Source of the DNA: Candidatus Brevefilum sp.
GTDB lineage: Bacteria > Chloroflexota > Anaerolineae > Anaerolineales > Anaerolineaceae
DNA length: 15,998 bases
Direction: 5' to 3'
Assembly (NCBI GenBank): GCA_007119455.1
Contig: SKPR01000052.1
Location: forward strand, 1 to 15,998
Under the pieces are notes generated by a model. That model worked only from the letters and a program-made list of their open reading frames with translations. It had not been told where the DNA came from and ran no database searches. The position numbers and the translations under genes are program-made. This document shows positions 8,820 through 15,396 of the stretch, piece by piece. Position 1 is the stretch's first letter, and every line of letters begins with the position of its first letter.

Positions 8820-8853
8820 GCCCAATCGGAAATTCAGGAATTTAATATTGGGC
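8820..8853. other. Strong noncoding hairpin (two-part stem)
   Basis: The outer arms GCCCAAT (8820-8826) and ATTGGGC (8847-8853) pair perfectly over 7 bp. After a 3x3 internal loop, AAATT (8830-8834) pairs with AATTT (8839-8843) around the tetraloop CAGG. Neither flank carries a clear U-run, so it is not a textbook terminator. It lies 91 bases past the VOC gene stop and about 300 bases before crtB, and could act as an mRNA 3' end structure. Confidence 0.5.
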
Positions 8854-8943
8854 AATCGTCGTGAGAATAAATGTCGTAGTTTTCTAAAAAAGAATCATTA
8901 ATTCTCAGCATAAACCGATCATTAATCGTCATCCATCAGCAAG

Positions 8944-9387
8944 TTATTGATCTAACGATTCTCTCTTTTCCTCCCAAAGCTCAGTTCTTTCTTCAAAGCT
9001 CACTTCTTTATGGACTTGATGCAGCATCCAGAGATAACCGAAAGTATCGAGAAAAATCGCATTCGAAACCCCAAAGTCAGGTATTTCTGTTATGGGTTGA
9101 ATTTCAGTACAACCATTCCTTATTGCTTTTTGAAAGGTTTCTTCGATATCAGGTACAAGGACATTAAACCAGATTGATTTTGGGTCATCTTGAGTGGGTG
9201 CGATCAATTTGAAGTCCGGGTTTTCATCCAGCATGTGAAAATTCACGCCATATAATTTAAAAATCACTTCATTTTCACCTGTTTTAAAATCTGTCACTTC
9301 AACACGCTCAATCTCGAATATTCTCTCATATAGCTTCAGTGCCTTCAGACTATCTGTCACAACCATATCAATTTCTACGCCGATCAT
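8944..9387 (-). CDS. VOC-superfamily protein (glyoxalase/bleomycin-resistance/PhnB-like)
   Basis: This 147-residue protein has the paired beta-alpha-beta-beta-beta architecture of the vicinal-oxygen-chelate fold. The first module is MIGVEIDMVVTDSLKALKLYERIF, with strand VIFKLYGVNFHMLDENPDF. The second is IWFNVLVPDIEETFQKAIRNGC, ending in the PhnB-like FLDTFGYLWMLHQ. The position often held by a metal-binding His at the start of strand 1 is Glu (E5), so the usual metal site cannot be assumed. Members range from glyoxalases and dioxygenases to antibiotic-binding proteins, and no substrate can be assigned. AAGGAG lies eight or nine bases before the ATG. The gene appears to stand alone, with more than 330 noncoding bases upstream and about 420 downstream. 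Confidence 0.85.
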   Translation of the reverse strand: MIGVEIDMVVTDSLKALKLYERIFEIERVEVTDFKTGENEVIFKLYGVNFHMLDENPDFKLIAPTQDDPKSIWFNVLVPDIEETFQKAIRNGCTEIQPITEIPDFGVSNAIFLDTFGYLWMLHQVHKEVSFEERTELWEEKRESLDQ

Positions 9388-9726
9388 CTTGATTCACTCC
9401 TTTTTGCTGTGCAGCTTGGGCGATCACTGCTTTTAAAAAATTTATGACCTTTTTCACAAATACGTAAATTCTTTTTTGTAGCCATGGAAAATCACGCCTT
9501 AATTTTCTTTCAAAACGCTAAACATCTTATCAATTGACTAATTTAGGGATCTATAAAGTTTTATTCATAAAAATGATCTTTCCTGTCTTTTCAAAGCACA
9601 AATTTATTGGAAAATCCAGGTAACTGCTCATGTCGTTCTGCTTCTGAAGGCTCGGGGGTGTTATGACTTCGCCACCACATCCCCATATTACCTTGCGTGC
9701 TCAGTCGTTACAAATCCAGAAAAATA
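9388..9726. other. AT-rich noncoding interval without recognisable features
   Basis: These 339 bases separate the VOC gene from the stop of the rRNA methyltransferase gene. I find no plausible open frame with a ribosome site, no RNA gene, no clear U-tract terminator and no convincing promoter hexamers. The VOC promoter presumably lies here, reading leftward. Confidence 0.55.
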
Positions 9727-10962
9727 TTAATTTTGTCTTGACATCATTACCACGGACTCAATATGTGCGGTCTGTGGGAATAAATCAAAAGGTTGCACCG
9801 AGTTAAGGTGATAGCCATTTTCGATCAGTTTTTTGACATCTCTGGCCAGGGTGGCCGGGTCGCAGGAAATATAGGCGATTTGTTTGGGAAGCATGTTTGC
9901 CAGGGCATCATGGACGGCTGGCGCCAACCCAGAACGCGGTGGGTCTGCAATCACAAGGTCAATGGGCATATTGAGTGACGGCATGACTGCTTCTACATCC
10001 GCCTCGTATAAAATAATGTTATCGAAATCGTCCAGGTTGGTGATGAAGTCATGGCAGGCAGATCCCGAGCTTTCGATAGCGGTCAGATGGCCCACCTTGG
10101 CTGCGAGGAAGGCACTGAATAAACCCACGCCGGCATATAACTCGAGCAGTCGGCTTTCGTCGGTCAATGGAAGATGGTCAAGCAGATAAGTCACCATCGT
10201 TTCTGCTAATGATGTATTGACCTGGAAGAACGAGCGTGCTGAAACCTGGAAATGGCGATCCAAAATTGTGTAGACCAGATGATCCTCACCGGCGAGCACC
10301 GTCAGCCGGGCTTCGGGGGGGGTGTATACGGCTGAGACGGGGATGTCTTCACTGAACTGAGGTGGGGTGGGATCTTCGCCTTCCATCACCAGCATCATTT
10401 CACCGAAGCTGTCGTGCCGGATGCCTAACCGGTAAACGCCAGATTCTTCACCCAGATCCAATTGGGGCCAGAGTTTATTGATGGGCTCCTCAGGCAGGTG
10501 ACATTCTTCGATGATCAAGAGGTGCTCGCCATCCGCATGGATATAACCCAGTTCTCCGGCCTGACCCAGCTGAAATTGGACGTGGTTGCGGTAATACCAG
10601 GGCTCAGGTGAAGGGATAATGGTTTGAATGGGTGGGTTTTCGATTTGGGCGATACGCTGGAACTGGTCTTTAAGAATGTCTTCTTTTGCGGCGAGCTGTT
10701 TCGCGTAGTCTAAATTCTGATATTGGCATCCGCCGCACTCACCAAAATGGATGCAGCGCGGCGAGATCCGGTCAGGTGAACGCTCAATCCACTCAATCGG
10801 CAAGCCGCGGGCATAACGCTTTTTATCTTCAGTAATCATGGCTTTGATGACTTCCCCGGGCAAGACAAATGGGATAAATATCGCGCGCCCATCGGGCAAC
10901 CGCCCCAGGCAGTCGCCACCGTAAACCATCTTTTCCATTTTGAGTTGCACTATCTCAGCCAT
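9727..10962 (-). CDS. 23S rRNA (uracil-C5)-methyltransferase, RlmD/RumA/TrmA family
   Basis: This 411-residue SAM-dependent enzyme makes 5-methyluridine in rRNA. An N-terminal TRAM domain (about 1-60; VYGGDCLGRLPDGRAIFIPFVLPGE) is followed by four cysteines for a 4Fe-4S cluster: C70, C76, C79 (CIHFGECGGC) and C154 (EECHLP). The methyltransferase domain has the SAM motif LLELYAGVGLFS (about 272-283), DPPRSGL (340-346), the catalytic cysteine C367 in YISCDPATLARD, and the general base E402 in HIESVVMM. The Fe-S cysteines and TRAM domain point to RlmD or the Gram-positive RlmCD type rather than TrmA, but the target uridine (E. coli 747 or 1939 equivalent) cannot be told. GGAGAG lies seven bases before the ATG. 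The upstream aminotransferase gene is 93 bases away, with a terminator hairpin between them. Confidence 0.92.
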   Translation of the reverse strand: MAEIVQLKMEKMVYGGDCLGRLPDGRAIFIPFVLPGEVIKAMITEDKKRYARGLPIEWIERSPDRISPRCIHFGECGGCQYQNLDYAKQLAAKEDILKDQFQRIAQIENPPIQTIIPSPEPWYYRNHVQFQLGQAGELGYIHADGEHLLIIEECHLPEEPINKLWPQLDLGEESGVYRLGIRHDSFGEMMLVMEGEDPTPPQFSEDIPVSAVYTPPEARLTVLAGEDHLVYTILDRHFQVSARSFFQVNTSLAETMVTYLLDHLPLTDESRLLELYAGVGLFSAFLAAKVGHLTAIESSGSACHDFITNLDDFDNIILYEADVEAVMPSLNMPIDLVIADPPRSGLAPAVHDALANMLPKQIAYISCDPATLARDVKKLIENGYHLNSVQPFDLFPQTAHIESVVMMSRQN

Positions 10963-10990
10963 GTTTGTTCTCTCCGCTGAAAGGATCGGG

Positions 10991-11030
10991 TTAAAATAAA
11001 GCCCGGCCAGGATTAAGCCATTGACCGGGC
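10991..11030 (-). terminator. Intrinsic terminator after the aminotransferase gene
   Basis: On the minus strand, arms at 11025-11030 and 11001-11006 (GCCCGG / CCGGGC) form a 6-bp GC stem, with two further pairs beyond one mismatch. The run TTTATTTTAA (11000-10991) follows directly. It lies just past the aminotransferase stop at 11056 and about 30 bases before the methyltransferase ATG. The methyltransferase therefore needs its own promoter or read-through. Confidence 0.65.
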
Positions 11031-11055
11031 ATAATTGTTCAGTAGGGGTTACCTT

Positions 11056-12126
11056 TTACATTTTTTCCATAAAGGTTTCAAATGCATCCAGAAGTTCATC
11101 GATGTGGTGCATCTGGGTTTCACCCATGTGGGCAATACGGAAGGTCTTATTCTTCAGGTCGCCATAGCCATTGGCGATGCGCATCCCCTTAGAAAGCAGA
11201 TACTTATTCAGCGCGGCAATATCGACACCACGCAGGTTTTTAATCGTTGAAACGGTCTTTGAACGATAGCCTTCCGGTGCCAGGGTTTCCATACCGTTTT
11301 CCAGTGCCCAGGTCTGAACCCTCTCTGCCATCGCTTGATGTCGGGCATAACGGTTTTCAAGCCCTTCTGCCAGCATCTTATCGAGTTGGACATCCAGCGC
11401 CCAAATCAGGGACATGGTCGGTGTCATGGCGGTGGAATTTTTAATGCGGTGCTTTTCCATCCTGAGCAGATCAAAGTACCACCCCCGGCCCTCAACTGTC
11501 TCAGCTTTTTTAAGGCTGCGGTCAGATACAGCTGCAAAGCACATCCCGGGCGGCAGGGCCAGGCATTTTTGGGAAGAGGTCAGGATGAAATCCAGACCCC
11601 ATTCGTCGGTTTCAATTTTGACACCCCCCAGGGAGGAAACAGCATCAACCAGGATCAGTGTGTCCGGGCTGACCTCGTGCACGACCGAAGCCAGTTCTTT
11701 GAGGGGGTTTTCTACACCGGTGGAGGTTTCGTTATGAACGATGGTTACAATCTCGTAAGGTTTCTTTTTAAGGGCTTCAGCTAATTGATCGGGTTCAATA
11801 ATATCACCCCAGTTGGCGTCGAGCCGGTCAGCCTGTTTGCCATTGGTCACAGCAACCTGGTACCAGCGTTCACTGAAGGCACCATTAACGCACGACAAGA
11901 CATCTTTTTGCGCCAGGTTGCGCACACCGGTTTCCTGCATCCCTGTGCCTGAAGACGGATGCTGAAAAATGCGGGTATCTGTCAGAAAAACCTTCTTTAG
12001 TTTGGCTTCCGTGCCGCGGAAGAAGTCATTAAATTCAGCCGAGCGGTGCGGCATCATCGGTTGGGCTTGCGCTTCAAGGACATCTGGATCGACATCCACA
12101 GGACCAGGAATAAACATATGTGACAT
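11056..12126 (-). CDS. Class-V PLP aminotransferase, alanine/serine-glyoxylate (AGXT) type
   Basis: This is a 356-residue fold-type I, class-V aminotransferase. The N-terminal FIPGPVDVDPDVL is the typical opening of the alanine/serine-glyoxylate group. SSGTGMQE (58-65) binds the PLP phosphate. D161 in LVDAVSSLGG contacts the pyridine nitrogen, K187 in LTSSQKCLALPPG is the Schiff-base lysine, and R330 in FRIAHMGE fits the substrate-carboxylate arginine. Related enzymes use serine, alanine or ureidoglycine with glyoxylate or pyruvate, and the exact pair is not readable. I chose ATG at 12126 because AAGGAG lies six bases upstream. The frame continues to 12222, but those residues are not family-like and no SD is present. 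A promoter lies at 12186-12214 and a terminator follows, so this is probably a single-gene unit. It diverges from the tRNA-Val/thrS unit. Confidence 0.9.
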   Translation of the reverse strand: MSHMFIPGPVDVDPDVLEAQAQPMMPHRSAEFNDFFRGTEAKLKKVFLTDTRIFQHPSSGTGMQETGVRNLAQKDVLSCVNGAFSERWYQVAVTNGKQADRLDANWGDIIEPDQLAEALKKKPYEIVTIVHNETSTGVENPLKELASVVHEVSPDTLILVDAVSSLGGVKIETDEWGLDFILTSSQKCLALPPGMCFAAVSDRSLKKAETVEGRGWYFDLLRMEKHRIKNSTAMTPTMSLIWALDVQLDKMLAEGLENRYARHQAMAERVQTWALENGMETLAPEGYRSKTVSTIKNLRGVDIAALNKYLLSKGMRIANGYGDLKNKTFRIAHMGETQMHHIDELLDAFETFMEKM

Positions 12127-12185
12127 AGGGGTCTCCTTTTTTGTTGTATGCGGGATAATTAATGGGTTACCTTCACCATGGGTTA

Positions 12186-12214
12186 ATCGTATCATGGGCT
12201 TTATTCTCTGACAA
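12186..12214 (-). promoter_or_regulatory. Sigma-70-type promoter for the aminotransferase gene
   Basis: On the minus strand, TTGTCA (12214-12209) is separated by exactly 17 bases from TACGAT (12191-12186), which is preceded by the extended -10 element TGA. Transcription would begin near 12179, leaving a leader of about 50 bases before the ATG at 12126. Confidence 0.6.
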
Positions 12215-12253
12215 GGATTCAATCTGCGATTGCCCTGGGGCTTCGTCGCGCGC

Positions 12254-12282
12254 TTGCATTTTATGGCACCATTATGTATAAT
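12254..12282 (+). promoter_or_regulatory. Sigma-70-type promoter for tRNA-Val (and possibly thrS)
   Basis: A perfect TATAAT (12277-12282) lies 12 bases before the tRNA. It is 17 bases downstream of TTGCAT (12254-12259), a partial -35. It is the only good plus-strand promoter I see before the T-box leader, so it may drive both. It is back to back with the aminotransferase promoter, 39 bases apart. Confidence 0.6.
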
Positions 12283-12294
12283 GCTTAGACCTGC

Positions 12295-12368
12295 GGGTGG
12301 TTAGCTCAGTTGGTTAGAGCGTCGCGTTGACATCGCGGAGGTCGTAGGTTCGAGCCCTATACCACCCA
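12295..12368 (+). tRNA. tRNA-Val (anticodon GAC)
   Basis: A full cloverleaf can be folded: acceptor GGGTGGT/ACCACCC, D-stem GCTC/GAGC, anticodon stem TCGCG/CGCGG with loop TTGACAT (anticodon GAC at 12329-12331), and T-stem GTAGG/CCTAT with loop TTCGAGC. The discriminator base is A12368. The CCA end is not encoded (CTG follows). It reads GUC and GUU codons. It ends about 20 bases before the thrS T-box leader begins. Confidence 0.95.
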
Positions 12369-12383
12369 CTGAATATGGTAAAT

Positions 12384-12621
12384 GCGCAGACCGGGACGAG
12401 TAGCCGGGAACTCACCTTTAGAGAAAGAAGATCAATGGCTGAAAGTCTTCTCAGGTAAAGCCCAGCGAAAACCACCCGAGAGCATGACCCGGAAAAGCCA
12501 AATTCGGCTGAGTAAGGCAAACGGTTTGCCCCGTTATCAGCACCATGAGATGCCCAATTTAAGTTTGTGGGCGAATCTGGGTGGAACCGCGTGAGATCAC
12601 TCTCGCCCCAGTGGGCGAGGG
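12384..12621 (+). promoter_or_regulatory. T-box riboswitch (threonine) controlling thrS
   Basis: The leader senses uncharged tRNA-Thr. Stem I is closed by CGGG (12392-12395) with CCCG (12475-12478). It has an AGTA-containing 5' side of the specifier loop (GACGAGTAG), an AGAGA motif and a distal stem (AGAAGA/TCTTCT). The specifier loop 3' side holds ACC (12471-12473), a threonine codon, followed by purine A12474. Stem III is GCCCA (12552-12556)/TGGGC (12568-12572). The antiterminator is CTGGG (12577-12581), the 7-base bulge TGGAACC (12582-12588) and GCG (12589-12591), paired with CGC-CCCAG (12604-12611). The bulge UGGA would pair with UCCA, fitting the U discriminator found in many bacterial threonine tRNAs. 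The antiterminator and the following terminator share bases and exclude each other. Low charged tRNA-Thr should therefore allow thrS transcription. Confidence 0.95.
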
Positions 12622-12628
12622 TTTTTTG
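12600..12628 (+). terminator. T-box-regulated intrinsic terminator upstream of thrS
   Basis: CTCTCGCCC (12600-12608) pairs with GGGCGAGGG (12613-12621), mostly GC with one T-G pair near the base, around a CAGT loop. TTTTTT follows at 12622-12627. The 5' arm overlaps the 3' side of the antiterminator (12604-12611), which is the expected switch. Confidence 0.93.
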
Positions 12629-12703
12629 TTTAACTTAAATCGCAAAAAGGTCGCCGGGTTTACGGATAACCTGAATGCGTTATTGATCCTGAGGAGGATA
12701 AAG

Positions 12704-14491
12704 ATGTCAGAAAAAGAAAATTACGAAGAATCAAAATTGTTCAGACTACGGCACTCTGCTGCCCATGTGATGGCACAGGCTGTGCTGGAGAAATTTCCGG
12801 AGGGCAAGGTCGCCATTGGGCCGCCCATTGAAGACGGTTTCTATTACGATTTTGACCTCCCCCGACCACTCACCCCTGAAGATCTCGATGAGATTGAAGT
12901 GCGTATGCGTGAGATTATTAAAAATAACAGCGAATTTGTCAGAGAAGAGGTTTCCGCCGAGGAAGCGCGGGAGATCTTCGAGGACCAGCCCTATAAACTC
13001 GAATTGATTGAAGGGCTGGAAGCGGGAGAAGTGGATGAGCACGGCGATCCGGTTGACGAAAAGCCGGTGATCACCATTTACAAAAGCGATGAATTTGTCG
13101 ATCTGTGCCGGGGACCGCATCTGGAGAATACGGGTAAGATTCATCCCAAAGCGGTCAAATTGATGAATGTGGCTGGGGCTTACTGGCGGGGTGATGAGCA
13201 CAACCCCATGCTCCAGCGTATTTATGGGACGGCCTGGCTCTCGCCCAAGGATCTGAAACAGTATCTCTGGCGTTTGGAGGAAGCTAAAAAGCGCGATCAC
13301 CGCAAACTGGGCAGGGAGCTCGACCTGTACAGCGTCAGCGATGAGGTCGGTTCCGGCCTGGTGCTCTGGCATCCCAATGGTGCCATGATTCGCTTCCTGG
13401 CCGAACGATTTTGGGAGGATGAACACCTCAATCACGGGTACGATTTCGTTTATACACCGCACATCGGCAAGGCGCAATTGTGGAAAACCAGCGGGCATTT
13501 GGATTTCTACGCTGAAAATATGTACGCGCCGATCGAGATCGAAGACCAGCAGTACTATCTCAAACCGATGAACTGCCCATTCCATATTGAGATCTATAAA
13601 TCCGACATCCGCTCTTACAGAGACCTGCCCATGCGCTATGCGGAAAAGGGCACGGTTTACCGATATGAGCGCAGCGGTGTGATGCATGGGCTGATGCGCG
13701 TGCGAGGCTTTACTCAGGACGATGCCCATCATTTCTGCACACCCCGTCAGATGCCGGAAGAGATCGATTTTGTATTGGATTTCAGCCTCAATATATTAAG
13801 ATCCTTTGGATTTAATGAGATTGAGGCTTACCTGAGCACACGGCCTGAAAAAGCGGTTGGCGAACCAGAACGCTGGCGGGATGCGGAGGCGGCATTGGAG
13901 GCTTCCCTCAAACGCGCTGAATTGCCTTACGAGGTTGACGAAGGCGGCGGGGCTTTTTATGGACCGAAGATTGACCTTAAAATCAAAGATGCATTAGGTC
14001 GTGAATGGCAGCTTTCGACGATCCAGTTTGATTTCAACAACCCTGAACGTTTTGATATGACCTATATCGAAGAAGACGGCCAGCCTTACCGGCCTTACAT
14101 GGTGCACCGTGCATTGATGGGCAGTGTGGAGCGTTTCTTTGGGATCTTGATTGAACACTACGGCGGGGCCTTCCCGGTGTGGCTATCGCCGGTTCAAGCT
14201 GTGATCATCCCCATTGCCGACCGACATGTTGAATATGCTGAAAATGTGGCTGCCGAACTCAGAAGTGCAGACATACGCATCGAGGTGGATGATCGTAGCG
14301 ATCGTATGAATGCCAAGATCCGGGATGCAGAGAAACAAAAGATACCCTTCATGCTGGTGGTGGGTGACCGTGAGATGGCAGAAAACGCTGTCGATATCCG
14401 CAGGCGTAGCGGTGAACGGCTGGGTGCCATGGCTGTTGATATGTTTAAAGACCTGGTCTTGCAGGAAGTGGCTGATAAGGCAGCTGGTTGA
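12704..14491 (+). CDS. thrS: Threonyl-tRNA synthetase lacking the TGS domain
   Basis: The enzyme charges tRNA-Thr and edits Ser-tRNA-Thr. The start is ATG at 12704 with GAGGAGG six bases upstream, giving 595 residues (E. coli ThrRS has 642). The frame reaches back to 12581, but that part is inside the T-box. The protein opens directly with the editing domain: H17 and H21 (RHSAAHVMAQAV) and C135/H139 (DLCRGPH) match E. coli H73, H77, C182 and H186. The N-terminal TGS domain is absent. The class II core has the zinc ligands C291 (MNCPFH), H342 (GFTQDDAHHFC) and H468 (MVHRALMGS), motif 2 in YRYERSG and RGFTQDDAH, and motif 3 in HRALMGSVERFFGILIEHYGG. The anticodon-binding domain starts near PVWLSPVQ (491-498). 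Expression is under the upstream T-box. infC, rpmI and rplT follow in the conserved translation-gene order. Confidence 0.97.
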   Translation: MSEKENYEESKLFRLRHSAAHVMAQAVLEKFPEGKVAIGPPIEDGFYYDFDLPRPLTPEDLDEIEVRMREIIKNNSEFVREEVSAEEAREIFEDQPYKLELIEGLEAGEVDEHGDPVDEKPVITIYKSDEFVDLCRGPHLENTGKIHPKAVKLMNVAGAYWRGDEHNPMLQRIYGTAWLSPKDLKQYLWRLEEAKKRDHRKLGRELDLYSVSDEVGSGLVLWHPNGAMIRFLAERFWEDEHLNHGYDFVYTPHIGKAQLWKTSGHLDFYAENMYAPIEIEDQQYYLKPMNCPFHIEIYKSDIRSYRDLPMRYAEKGTVYRYERSGVMHGLMRVRGFTQDDAHHFCTPRQMPEEIDFVLDFSLNILRSFGFNEIEAYLSTRPEKAVGEPERWRDAEAALEASLKRAELPYEVDEGGGAFYGPKIDLKIKDALGREWQLSTIQFDFNNPERFDMTYIEEDGQPYRPYMVHRALMGSVERFFGILIEHYGGAFPVWLSPVQAVIIPIADRHVEYAENVAAELRSADIRIEVDDRSDRMNAKIRDAEKQKIPFMLVVGDREMAENAVDIRRRSGERLGAMAVDMFKDLVLQEVADKAAG

Positions 14492-14518
14492 TCATTAAAC
14501 CTAAAAAAAGATGGATTA

Positions 14519-14560
14519 TGCGATAATCAGATGAGGGATCAATCTTATCTGATTATCGCA
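14519..14560 (+). terminator. Long perfect hairpin after thrS, possible terminator
   Basis: Arms 14519-14532 and 14547-14560 pair over 14 bp without mismatch (TGCGATAATCAGAT with its complement). Four more pairs, two of them GU, leave a six-base loop. The following sequence is AU-rich (ATAAATATTTTGG) rather than a clean U-run, so it may be a weak terminator or an mRNA 3'-end stabiliser. It lies 27 bases past the thrS stop and upstream of the separate infC promoter. Confidence 0.55.
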
Positions 14561-14677
14561 ATAAATATTTTGGTTTGAAATCTCTTGACTAATTTAGAAC
14601 ATTGCTGATATCTGGTGGATTTATTTTGATAAACTTGAAAATTAATGGATGAATGTATTGAAAATTATTAAAAACTG

Positions 14678-14707
14678 TTGACGATTCACTTGATATTATG
14701 GTAAGAT
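14678..14707 (+). promoter_or_regulatory. Sigma-70-type promoter for infC-rpmI-rplT
   Basis: TTGACG (14678-14683) and TAAGAT (14702-14707) are 18 bases apart, and an extended TGG lies directly before the -10. The start would fall near 14714, leaving a leader of about 60 bases before the likely infC start. The 10-base direct repeat TTGAAAATTA occurs at 14635-14644 and 14658-14667, just upstream. Confidence 0.6.
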
Positions 14708-14774
14708 AAACCTCGTTCCCTAAATGGGAATTACGTTTGTGTTAAAAACATTTGATCGCTTCAGAAGGAGTGCA

Positions 14775-15293
14775 ATTACTATAAGTAGCAAAGACGATTA
14801 TCGCATAAACAAACACATCCGCTCCACAGAAATCCGTTTAATTGACCAGGATGGAGAAAACGTCGGTGTTGTCAGTTTGAGAGAAGGTTTGAACCGGGCA
14901 GAAGAAGCTGGTCTTGATCTGGTCGAAGTCGCTCCAAACGCCGATCCACCCGTTGCCCGAATCATGAATTTTGGCAAATTCCTTTATGAAAAGGAAAAGA
15001 AAGAGCGGGAAGCTCGGAAATCGCAGACGAAAATTGAGATCAAAGAAATCCGATTACGCCCAAAGACCACCGATCATCATAAAGGCTTCAAAGTACGTGA
15101 TGCCCGCAGGTGGCTGAAAGATGACATGAAAGTCACGGTGACCATTCGGTTCAGGGGTCGGGAGATTACTTATCCCGAGATTGCCCTGGAAGACCTGCGC
15201 GAGATCGCTGAAGAATTATCCGATGTCGCAGAAGTTGAGCAGGCACCAAAAATGGAAGGGCGATCAATGTTTATGATGCTCGCCCCGAAATAA
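14775..15293 (+). CDS. infC: Translation initiation factor IF-3
   Basis: IF-3 binds the 30S subunit, blocks premature 50S joining and checks start-codon choice. Both domains are complete: the N-domain from DDYRINKHIRSTEIRLID to NFGKFLYEKEKKEREARKSQ, and the C-domain from KIEIKEIRLRPKTTDHHKGFKVRDARRWL to the end. The start is unusual. The only in-frame ATG, at 14724, has no SD and would add 17 residues not seen in the family. AAGGAG (14765-14770) instead points to ATT at 14775 (spacing 4) or ATA at 14781 (spacing 10). ATT gives 172 residues, a normal IF-3 length. An AUU start is known for infC in other bacteria, where IF-3 represses its own translation by rejecting it. The gene has its own promoter, and rpmI begins 103 bases downstream. 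Confidence 0.95.
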   Translation: MTISSKDDYRINKHIRSTEIRLIDQDGENVGVVSLREGLNRAEEAGLDLVEVAPNADPPVARIMNFGKFLYEKEKKEREARKSQTKIEIKEIRLRPKTTDHHKGFKVRDARRWLKDDMKVTVTIRFRGREITYPEIALEDLREIAEELSDVAEVEQAPKMEGRSMFMMLAPK

Positions 15294-15343
15294 AAACAAT
15301 TGCGATAATTTTAATCAAAAGTCTGGATAATAGAACTAGAATA

Positions 15344-15380
15344 CCTACGGCCCCGCAAGCCTGCGCCGTAGGATTTTCTT
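15344..15380 (+). terminator. Terminator-like hairpin in the rpmI leader (possible attenuator)
   Basis: CCTACGGC (15344-15351) pairs perfectly with GCCGTAGG (15365-15372) around a 13-base loop. ATTTTCTT follows, and the rpmI SD AAGGAG lies at 15383-15388. The position between infC and rpmI-rplT suits partial termination or ribosomal-protein feedback. Nothing in the sequence identifies the regulator. Confidence 0.6.
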
Positions 15381-15396
15381 GAAAGGAGTTCAAAAA

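Larger units (their letters stand above)
8525..8943. other. Noncoding interval between the VOC gene and crtB (crt leader/promoter region)
   Basis: No convincing gene lies in these 419 bases; a 60-codon minus-strand frame at 8555-8737 runs across the repeat array and has no coding look. The interval must hold the crt operon promoter. The best -10 candidate on the minus strand is TATACA at 8588-8593, but its -35 region is poor, so I do not call it. Also present are the heptamer array (8624-8665), a strong hairpin (8820-8853) and two dyads sharing the core ATCATTAAT (8891-8905 and 8917-8929). Confidence 0.6.

Noticed and set aside
11335..11784. 149-codon plus-strand frame
   Set aside because: It is antisense to the aminotransferase gene and has no recognisable protein features.
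12127..12222. 32-residue N-terminal extension of the aminotransferase
   Set aside because: It would begin upstream of the predicted promoter and lacks an SD, while ATG 12126 has AAGGAG and gives the normal family start.
12327..12332. TTGACA inside the tRNA-Val anticodon arm as a -35 for the T-box transcript
   Set aside because: No acceptable -10 lies 16-18 bases downstream (the sequence there is part of the T-loop). The hexamer is explained by the tRNA anticodon stem-loop.
12581..12703. Earlier GTG start for thrS
   Set aside because: This region is the T-box antiterminator and terminator; the ATG at 12704 has a near-perfect SD.
12746..13732. Long 328-codon open frame on the minus strand
   Set aside because: It lies wholly antisense to the well-supported thrS gene, has no family motifs and no ribosome site, and is a shadow of thrS codon use.
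9534..14597. The 13-mer TTGACTAATTTAG at 9534-9546 and 14585-14597
   Set aside because: A 13-base match between two AT-rich noncoding stretches is expected by chance in a window this size, and no longer homology surrounds it.
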